From positions 355,523 to 419,522 of the forward strand of contig NZ_SZVW01000006.1 in assembly GCF_007655005.1 (NCBI RefSeq): a DNA stretch of 64,000 nt, read 5' to 3'. Below, one piece after another: positions 34,544 to 40,663 of this stretch. Below the pieces are notes generated by a model. It was given only the letters and a program-made list of their open reading frames with translations, searched no databases and was not told where the DNA came from. Origin of the DNA: Streptomyces tibetensis. GTDB lineage: Bacteria; Actinomycetota; Actinomycetes; Streptomycetales; Streptomycetaceae. Positions within the stretch are counted from its first letter, which is position 1; each line of letters begins with the position of its first letter. A program made the translations under genes and the position numbers.

Positions 34544-35274
34544 CGGTGGTCCTCCGTGACACCGAGCGCGGCCAGCAGCCGCTCCCGGTATTCGCCGAGC
34601 AGGGGGTCGCGGTACGACCGGGGGTGCGCGCGGTCGATGGTGAGGTCGAGGCCGATCCGGCCGTTGTCCAGGACGAGCACCCGGTCGGCGAGCACGATCG
34701 CCTCGTCCACGTCATGGGTGACCAGCAGCACCGAGGGCCGGTGACGCTCCCAGAGCTCCCGGAGCAGGCCGTGCATCCGGATCCGGGTGAGTGCGTCCAG
34801 CGCGCCGAACGGCTCGTCGGCCAGCAGCAGTTCCGGTTCGCGCACCAGGGACCGGGCCAGGGCGGCGCGCTGGGCCTCGCCGCCGGACAGCTGGCCCGGC
34901 CAGGCACGCTCGCGGCCCTTCAGGCCCACCTCTTCCAGCGCCTCACGGCCCTTGCGCCCGGCGTCCTTGCCCTCCGCGCCGAGCAGCACGTTGTCGAGGA
35001 CCCGCCGCCAGGGCAGCAGCCGGGAGTCCTGGAAGACCACCGACACCCGCTCGGGCGCGGTGAGCTGCCCGCTGCCCGTGACTCCGTGATCGAGTCCGGC
35101 GATCGCCCGCAGCAGCGTGCTCTTGCCGGAGCCGCTGTGCCCGAGGAGGGCCGTCAGCTGCCCGGCGGGCAGATCGAGGTCGATGCCGTCGAGGACCGTG
35201 CGCCCCTCGAACGACCGTGTCAGGCCGCGCAGTCGGACGGCGGGACGGGTCAGCTGCTCAGTGTGCGGCGCCAT
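34540..35274 (-). CDS. ABC transporter ATPase (SsuB/TauB-like)
   Basis: 244 residues. Walker A is GHSGSGKST, the Q-loop FQDSRLLPW, the signature LSGGEAQRAA, Walker B LLLADEPFGALD and the H-loop LLVTHDVDEA. The RLLPW and DEPFGALDALTR features are typical of the nitrate/sulfonate/taurine ATPases (SsuB, TauB). Its start lies 25 bp inside the permease gene, so the two are coupled. It powers the permease at 35250 and is followed without a gap by the flavin monooxygenase. Confidence 0.93.
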   Translation of the reverse strand: MAPHTEQLTRPAVRLRGLTRSFEGRTVLDGIDLDLPAGQLTALLGHSGSGKSTLLRAIAGLDHGVTGSGQLTAPERVSVVFQDSRLLPWRRVLDNVLLGAEGKDAGRKGREALEEVGLKGRERAWPGQLSGGEAQRAALARSLVREPELLLADEPFGALDALTRIRMHGLLRELWERHRPSVLLVTHDVDEAIVLADRVLVLDNGRIGLDLTIDRAHPRSYRDPLLGEYRERLLAALGVTEDHR

Positions 35275-36104
35275 GACAGCACCCTCCGTTCGACGATACG
35301 GACCGCGCTGTCGGAGATGAGGCCGAAGATGCCGTAGACGACCAGGCCGACGAGGATGACGTCGGTCTGGCCGTAGTTCTGCGCCTGGAACATCATGTAG
35401 CCGAGGCCGCTGGTGGCGTTGATCTGCTCCAGCACCACCAGACCCAGCCAGGATCCGGTGACCCCGAGCCGCAGGCCGACGAAGAAGCCGGGCAGAGCGC
35501 CGGGGACGACGACCTGGCGGATGAACTGGACCTTCGACAGGCCCTGCACCTCGGCGAGTTCGACGAAGCGGCTGTCGATGCCGGACAGCGCGGCGTGCGT
35601 GTTGAGGTAGATCGGGATGTAGACGACGATCGCGATGATGGCGATCTTGAAGGTCTCCCCGATGCCCAGCCACAGGATGAACAGCGGGATCAGACCGAGG
35701 GTGGGGATCGCCCTGTTGAGGTTGACCGTCCCGTCGATCAAAGCCTCACCGGTCCGGGTCAGCCCCGACGCCAGCGCGAGCAGGATCCCCACGGCCAGAC
35801 CGATCGAGAAGCCGGTGGCCGCGCGCTGCAGCGAGGTCAGGATGTCGTCCGGCAGCGTGCCCGCGGTCCACAGCCGGCTGCCCGTCTCCAGCACCGTCCA
35901 CGGGGCCGGGATCGCGCCCGGGTCGAGCAGACCGGCGGCGGAGGCGGCGCCCCACAGCGCGAGGAGGGCGGCCGGTCCGACGAGCCGGGCGGCGGGTAGC
36001 CGCTTGCCGGGAGCCAGCCGCCGGCGCCTGCGCACCTGGTGCGTCCCCTCCACCGGGGCGAGCACTACGGCAGCCTGCGCGCTCGTGTGCGTCGTCGTGG
36101 TCAC
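35250..36104 (-). CDS. ABC transporter permease (SsuC/TauC-like)
   Basis: 284 residues, six membrane segments after a basic cytoplasmic N-terminus (VRRRRRLAPGKR). The EAA loop is FVELAEVQGLSKVQFIRQVVVPGALP, typical of SsuC/TauC. I place the start at GTG 36104, because GGAGG (36113-36117) is then eight bases upstream. A GTG at 36113 would overlap that site and the binding-protein stop. It forms the sulfonate-type importer with the neighbouring ATPase and binding protein. Confidence 0.92.
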   Translation of the reverse strand: MTTTTHTSAQAAVVLAPVEGTHQVRRRRRLAPGKRLPAARLVGPAALLALWGAASAAGLLDPGAIPAPWTVLETGSRLWTAGTLPDDILTSLQRAATGFSIGLAVGILLALASGLTRTGEALIDGTVNLNRAIPTLGLIPLFILWLGIGETFKIAIIAIVVYIPIYLNTHAALSGIDSRFVELAEVQGLSKVQFIRQVVVPGALPGFFVGLRLGVTGSWLGLVVLEQINATSGLGYMMFQAQNYGQTDVILVGLVVYGIFGLISDSAVRIVERRVLSWRRTLSS

Positions 36105-36109
36105 GGCGG

Positions 36110-37165
36110 TCACCTCCGGTACTCCGCGGGCACGGCCTTGGCCGCGAGGGACTCGAAGCGGTGGTCGAAGAGCTCGGAGACGTCGAACTTCTTCACGAAG
36201 CCGCCCTCCGCGAGCAGATCGGCCGTCTCCTGCTCCCACCTGATGGCCTCGTCCCAGCGGGGCGGGAACAGCGGCTTGTTGGCCAACGCGGTAATGGCCT
36301 TCGCCTGGGGGAGCGTCAGGTTCTGCGTCCCGACGTAGAACTGCTCGTTCCACTGGTCCGGGTGCTCGTAGGTCCACACCTGGCCCTTCGCCCAGTACGG
36401 GATGTACGCGGCGATCGCGGCGGCCTTCGCCTTGTCGTTCAGCACCGAAACCGGCGCCCACAACAGGTTGAGCAGGTCCACCACGTCCGTGGTGATGGTG
36501 CGGGCCGACTTGTACTGCGCGAGATACGCCGGCGCCTGGGTGTTGGCGAGCGGGGCAATGTCCACCTGCCCGGACTGCAGGGCCGTGAGGAACTGGTTGC
36601 TGGTCAGCGGCACCAGCTCCACGTCGTCGTACGCCAGCCCGGCCTTCTTCAGCGCCCGCAGCAGGACCACGCCCTGTGCCTGGCCCTGGGAGAAGGCGAG
36701 CCGCTTGCCCTTGAAGCCGGCGACCGTGCGGATGTCGCTGCCCGGCTTGGTGGCGAACAGGTAGTTGGGCTTCCGGGTGATGTCGATCGCGACGATCTTC
36801 GCTTCGAAGCCCTGGTAGTGCGCCTGGATCGGCGGAATGCCCGCGTTGTTGGCGACCTCCAGGGACTTCGCGCGGAAGGCGTTGATGACATCGGGTCCCG
36901 CGCCGATGTTCAGCCAGTTGGCCACCTTGAACGGCAGATCCCGGAAACCGGCCAGCTTGAACTGGAGTTGCTGCGCGTTCTGGTAGGAGGCGATCTTCAG
37001 GCTCGTACCGGCGGGAACCCTGGAGGCCAGGGGAGCGTCGGAGGCCTCCTCGGCGGCGGCACTGCTGTCCGCGCAGCCGCTCAGTCCGGCCGCCGCGGCC
37101 GTCACGCCGAGCAGTGAGGTCAGGAACAGACGCCGGTCGAGACCGGGCAGGGCAGGAGAGGGCAT
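36110..37165 (-). CDS. ABC transporter substrate-binding lipoprotein (SsuA-like)
   Basis: 351 residues. The signal DRRLFLTSLLGVTAAAAGLSGC has twin arginines and a lipobox, so it is an exported lipoprotein. The mature domain fits the NMT1/SsuA-like family: LKIASYQNAQQLQFKLAGF, VANNAGIPPIQAH, GSDIRTVAGFKGKRLAFSQGQAQGVVLLRALKKAGL. It captures an organosulfur compound for the adjacent permease. GGGAG precedes ATG 37165. A 12-codon Cys-rich ORF with its own promoter lies about 140 bp upstream and is the likely sulfur-responsive control of the operon. Confidence 0.92.
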   Translation of the reverse strand: MPSPALPGLDRRLFLTSLLGVTAAAAGLSGCADSSAAAEEASDAPLASRVPAGTSLKIASYQNAQQLQFKLAGFRDLPFKVANWLNIGAGPDVINAFRAKSLEVANNAGIPPIQAHYQGFEAKIVAIDITRKPNYLFATKPGSDIRTVAGFKGKRLAFSQGQAQGVVLLRALKKAGLAYDDVELVPLTSNQFLTALQSGQVDIAPLANTQAPAYLAQYKSARTITTDVVDLLNLLWAPVSVLNDKAKAAAIAAYIPYWAKGQVWTYEHPDQWNEQFYVGTQNLTLPQAKAITALANKPLFPPRWDEAIRWEQETADLLAEGGFVKKFDVSELFDHRFESLAAKAVPAEYRR

Positions 37166-37303
37166 GGGAGGACTCCCTGGGTATGGAAGGCGGCACCGCA
37201 CGCGGAATTCCGGACAGGAAAAGCCGGGCAGGGGAATTCACGTGAAATTCACACGGGGAAGAAGAAGGCGCTCCGTGAACGGGCGCCTGGGCGCGTCAAC
37301 GGG

Positions 37304-37342
37304 TCAGCAACAGAGAGTGCGACAGCTCGTGAGCGGGGTCAT
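37304..37342 (-). CDS. Cys-rich leader peptide of the organosulfur operon (putative)
   Basis: A 12-codon ORF, MTPLTSCRTLCC, ending in two Cys codons directly before TGA. A TTGACA/GAACAT promoter (37350-37379) is placed so that transcription would begin at or next to the ATG, giving a leaderless mRNA. Poly-Cys leaderless ORFs act as cysteine-sensing attenuators in mycobacteria, and short leader ORFs are common ahead of Streptomyces sulfur genes. Stalling at the Cys codons when cysteine is low would alter downstream folding; a GGCGCC-rich inverted repeat follows at about 37276-37300. The ORF and promoter are seen; regulation is inferred. Confidence 0.6.
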   Translation of the reverse strand: MTPLTSCRTLCC

Positions 37343-37349
37343 GAACAGG

Positions 37350-37379
37350 ATGTTCCTGGTCAACAGCCCGTCCTGTCAA
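37350..37379 (-). promoter_or_regulatory. Promoter of the organosulfur operon leader
   Basis: The -35 is TTGACA (37374-37379). After an 18-bp spacer comes GAACAT (37350-37355), seven bases before the leader ATG. Predicted transcription starts at the ATG itself. Confidence 0.5.
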
Positions 37380-37396
37380 CATTCCGAGTTTCTGAA

Positions 37397-38596
37397 TTAA
37401 ATAGCCTCAGGTGACGCGGCCAGCGGATCCCGATAGAGAACGTCGAGCGCCACCGAACCGCCGGCCACGGCCAGTACGGAATCCGTGAAACTGATCGGTG
37501 AGACGCTCGCGGCGCGATCCTCTCCGATCTCTTCCCGCAGCGCTGCCAGACAGTCCGCCCGGTGCATGACCCCGATCTCCGTCACGACCACCCGCTCGGG
37601 GTTGAGGACGTCCTGCAGCAGTCCGACCGCACGGCCCACCCGCCGCGACCGCTCCCGCAACAGCCGCCCCGCCACGGGGTCACCGGCCGCCGCGGCGGAG
37701 ACCACGTGCATCGGGTTCACCCCGTCGACGACGCCCGCCTCCCGGGCCAGCCGGCACAGCGTCCGCTCGCTCAGCTCGACCTGGAGGCAGCCCACCCGGC
37801 CGCACGCGCAGGGCTCCGTGCCGCCCGGCACCGGCAGATGGGCGATCGCCCCCGCCTGCGAGCGCGGCCCGTGGTGGACCTCGTCATGGGTGGCGAACGC
37901 CGAGTCGACCACATTGCCCGCGAACAGATGCAGCACACTGCGGCTGCCCCGCGCCCGCCCGAACAACCGCTCCGCGTTCACCAACGCCCGCGCGTGCCCG
38001 TCGACATGCACCGGCAGCCCGGTACGCGCCCCGAGTGCCTTGCGCACCTGCACCTCGCGCCAGCCGAGCAGTTGATGCTCCACGACGGTGCCCGAGTCCC
38101 GGTCCACCCAGCCGCCCGCCGCGAACCCGATCCCCAGCGCCCTGCTGCGGGGAGCCCCGGCGAGCAGCGCCGCCAGCGCGTCGGCGGCCCGGCCCAGCAC
38201 CCGCGCGGGCTCGCTGCCCACGTGCTTAACCTCGCTGCGGGCCACCACCCGCCCGCGCAGGTCCAGCAGCGCGACCGTGGTGTACGGCACCGCCACGTGC
38301 ACGCCGCCCACCACGAACCGGGAGTCGTCCAGATCGACCGGCAGATGCGGCCGGCCCACCCCCTTGGGGCGCCGCAGCTCGGCGGACTCACGGATGAGCC
38401 CCAACTCGGCGAAGCGGGCACAGTAGTCGGTCACCGACGCCGGCGACAGGCCGGTCAGCCGGGCGATGGTGCTGCGCGCGACCGGCCCGTGCTCCAGCAC
38501 GGACCGCAGGACGACGCTCGCGCTGGTGCGGCGCCGGTCGCTGTCGGCGACACGGGGGATGGGGGACGTCAGAAGGGGAGCCGCGGTACGGGGCAT
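37397..38596 (-). CDS. ROK-family transcriptional regulator
   Basis: 399 residues. An N-terminal winged helix-turn-helix (SVLEHGPVARSTIARLTGLSPASVTDYCARFAELGLI) is joined to a ROK domain. The ROK zinc motif is CACGRVGCLQ. ATP- and sugar-site residues seem only partly kept, as in regulators such as NagC/XylR. ROK regulators usually sense sugars, but in this position, just upstream of an organosulfur transporter on the same strand, a link to sulfur metabolism is possible. AGGAAG precedes ATG 38596. A 28-codon leader-like ORF lies 70 bp upstream. Confidence 0.88.
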   Translation of the reverse strand: MPRTAAPLLTSPIPRVADSDRRRTSASVVLRSVLEHGPVARSTIARLTGLSPASVTDYCARFAELGLIRESAELRRPKGVGRPHLPVDLDDSRFVVGGVHVAVPYTTVALLDLRGRVVARSEVKHVGSEPARVLGRAADALAALLAGAPRSRALGIGFAAGGWVDRDSGTVVEHQLLGWREVQVRKALGARTGLPVHVDGHARALVNAERLFGRARGSRSVLHLFAGNVVDSAFATHDEVHHGPRSQAGAIAHLPVPGGTEPCACGRVGCLQVELSERTLCRLAREAGVVDGVNPMHVVSAAAAGDPVAGRLLRERSRRVGRAVGLLQDVLNPERVVVTEIGVMHRADCLAALREEIGEDRAASVSPISFTDSVLAVAGGSVALDVLYRDPLAASPEAI

Positions 38597-38666
38597 GGGA
38601 ATCTTCCTGGAGGCCGGTCCGACACTGCGCCGTTTCGATCGGCGAGCCGGATCCCTCCGCCTCGCC

Positions 38667-38753
38667 TCACCGAGGGCGGCGACAGGTGGCCGTGCCCTGG
38701 CGTCGCAGGTCGACGTAGCGACGCGACGAGAAGTACCGGGCCTGGGCAACCAT
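38667..38753 (-). CDS. Short leader-like ORF upstream of the ROK regulator
   Basis: 28 codons starting MVAQARYF and containing SSRRYVDLRR, then TATCRRPR. The SRR-x-VDL pattern followed by a Cys recurs in Streptomyces leader peptides placed ahead of sulfur-related genes. The ATG (38753) is preceded by TAGCGT (38761-38766) with seven bases between, which predicts a leaderless transcript. The ORF ends 70 bp before the ROK start. It occupies part of the 450-bp space between the ROK gene and bioY; apart from it I see only a weak candidate bioY -10 (TAGCGT, 39002-39007) there. Confidence 0.55.
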   Translation of the reverse strand: MVAQARYFSSRRYVDLRRQGTATCRRPR

Positions 38754-39045
38754 GTCCGCGACGCTAGCAAAACGGCCCCGGGCTGCCCAGACGGCGACCG
38801 ACGGGCGAGACGGCGCAGTCGATGCCGTTGGGGGAAACCTACAGACGCCCGATCTCCGGCTCCCGTGTCGCACGGCACTCCATCACCGTGACGGGCATCA
38901 CGCCTGACTCCCTGTAACCCGCATCCTTTGTTCGAAGCCGACCAACGGCCGGTCCACGCCTTTGTCGAGCGCTGACGGTGATCGGGACGAGGGCGCTGGG
39001 ATAGCGTCACGGTGTCCCGCCCGCCCTCACCCTCGCGGAGTCCCC

Positions 39046-39627
39046 ATGAGCACCGCTGCCGCCACACCGTCCAGCACCGGACAGGTCCTCGCCGACCTGC
39101 TCCCTGCCTCCCGAGTCCGGGACGCGGCCCTCGTGCTCGGCGGCGCCGCGCTCACCGGCCTCGCCGCCCAGATCTCCGTGCCCGTGCCGGGCTCCCCGGT
39201 GCCGGTGACCGGCCAGACCTTCGCCGCGCTGCTCGTCGGCACGTCCCTCGGCGCCGGCCGCGGCTTCCTCGCGCTCGCGCTGTACGCCCTGGCCGGCATC
39301 GCCGGTGTGCCGTGGTTCGCCGGCGCCTTCTCCGGTGTCGCCCCCTCCTTCGGCTACATCCTCGGCATGATCCTCGCCTCCACCGTCGTCGGAGCCCTGG
39401 CCCGCCGCGGCGCCGACCGCTCGGTGCTGCGCACCGCCGGCACGATGCTGGTGGGCGAGGCGATCATCTACGCCGTCGGCGTGCCCTACCTGGCCCTCGC
39501 CACCGGCATGTCCGCCACCGCCGCGATCGCGGCCGGCCTCACGCCGTTCCTCATCGGCGACGCCCTGAAGGCGGCACTGGCCATGGGCGCCCTTCCGACG
39601 GCCTGGAAGTTCGCGAACAAGCGCTGA
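39046..39627 (+). CDS. bioY: Biotin transporter BioY
   Basis: 193 residues, about six membrane segments. BioY features are clear: LTGLAAQISVPVPGSPVPVTGQTFAALLVGTSLGAGRG, LYALAGIAGVPWFAG and FGYILGMILAST. BioY is the substrate-binding membrane subunit of an ECF-type biotin importer and can work alone or with BioMN. No bioMN genes are adjacent. GCGGAG sits five bases before ATG 39046. The stop codon lies inside a tandem duplication of about 24 bp. Confidence 0.94.
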   Translation: MSTAAATPSSTGQVLADLLPASRVRDAALVLGGAALTGLAAQISVPVPGSPVPVTGQTFAALLVGTSLGAGRGFLALALYALAGIAGVPWFAGAFSGVAPSFGYILGMILASTVVGALARRGADRSVLRTAGTMLVGEAIIYAVGVPYLALATGMSATAAIAAGLTPFLIGDALKAALAMGALPTAWKFANKR

Positions 39628-39670
39628 CACCGTAGGCGTTGCCGAGCGCTGCCACCGTAGGCGTTGCCGA
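39621..39670 (+). repeat. Two-copy tandem repeat over the bioY stop
   Basis: The unit GCGCTG-x-CACCGTAGGCGTTGCCGA occurs twice in direct succession, differing at one base (A or C). The first copy contains the bioY stop codon and the second ends at the terminator stem. Confidence 0.85.
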
Positions 39671-39711
39671 GAGGCCCGCCGGGGGACGATGCCCCCGGCG
39701 GGCCTCTCGGC
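39666..39711. terminator. Bidirectional terminator between bioY and the LPXTG gene
   Basis: A perfect 20-bp stem (39666-39685 with 39692-39711) with a six-base loop between two converging genes; among the strongest hairpins in the window. Confidence 0.85.
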
Positions 39712-39740
39712 GTACGCGCTTTCCGCAAACGGCGGCCGAT

Positions 39741-40466
39741 TCAGGCCCCCTGGACCCCCGGCCGTCGCCGTTGCGACCACCACAGTCCGGCCACGCCCGC
39801 GGCGACGAGGGACGCCCCCGCCGCGCCCAGCGGCAGCAGAGTACGGGTCGGGCCGGTCTTCGGCAGTTCCTTGCCGCCCGGGCCCGCCGGTTCGTTGTCC
39901 GTGCCGAGCAGCAGGGGCGTGGCCGGGGCGTCCGGCGACGGGTTGCTCGTGCCGAACGGCACCGGGCCCTGTTGCCAGAACGTCTTCTTCCCGTCGCTCG
40001 TCTGCACGGGCAGGCAGATCTTCCCGGTCTTGCCGAGGTCGAACGTCGCGTCGACGGCGTACGACTTCGACTTACCGGCCGCGAGATTGCCGATCGGGCA
40101 TGCGAATCCGCTGTTCGAACCCTCCGGAAGTCCCTTCTCGGGAATCGCCGAACACCCCTCGACACCCTTGACGACAAGCCCGTCGAAACCGACGACCAAC
40201 AGCCTGATCTTCCCGCTGTCCTTGCTCCCCTCGTTCTTCACCGTGGCGGTAATCGCCGTCTTTTCGGAACTGTTGTCGACCGAGATCTTCCCGGGCAGTG
40301 CCGTGGTCAGCTTCACCCCTGCCGGGGCGGCGTCAACCACCTTTCCCCCCTTGCTGCTCGCGGGTCCATCGTCCTCCGCGCCGGCCGTTCCGGAAAGGAT
40401 CATCACCGCCGAGAAAGATGCCATGACCAGCGATCCCGTGACCATTGTCGTGCGACGAGAACTCAT
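39741..40466 (-). CDS. Sortase-anchored (LPKTG) secreted surface protein
   Basis: 241 residues. A Sec signal (TGSLVMASFSAVMILSGTAGA) is followed by a domain with two Cys (EGCSAI, GFACPI) and Ig-like beta-rich sequence. The C-terminus has the sorting signal LPKTG, a hydrophobic stretch (LLPLGAAGASLVAAGVAGLWW) and RRR. Sortase would cut between Thr and Gly and attach it to peptidoglycan. The domain function is unknown. ATG 40466 follows AAGGGGGGAC. It is divergent from the Ser/Thr kinase at 40664, and no sortase gene is nearby. Confidence 0.88.
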   Translation of the reverse strand: MSSRRTTMVTGSLVMASFSAVMILSGTAGAEDDGPASSKGGKVVDAAPAGVKLTTALPGKISVDNSSEKTAITATVKNEGSKDSGKIRLLVVGFDGLVVKGVEGCSAIPEKGLPEGSNSGFACPIGNLAAGKSKSYAVDATFDLGKTGKICLPVQTSDGKKTFWQQGPVPFGTSNPSPDAPATPLLLGTDNEPAGPGGKELPKTGPTRTLLPLGAAGASLVAAGVAGLWWSQRRRPGVQGA

Positions 40467-40663
40467 GTTCGTCCCCCCTTGCGTCCCCCTGGGCTGCGCC
40501 TGAATTCGCAGCACTGAAAGAGGTACCACAAGATTTCCCCGCACTATCCTGGTACGGCACGAAGTGTGACCGTTGTGTTTCACTGGAGCCGGTCACGGCG
40601 TCGTGGAGGGGGTGCAGCGAATTGCCGGGGAATGCGAACAGCGGCGGTGTTCCAGGGGTATTG

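Noticed and set aside
37164..37400. 78-codon plus-strand frame between the sulfur binding-protein gene and the ROK gene
   Set aside because: It begins inside the start region of the opposite gene, is basic and low in information, and has no ribosome site. The minus-strand leader ORF explains the region better.
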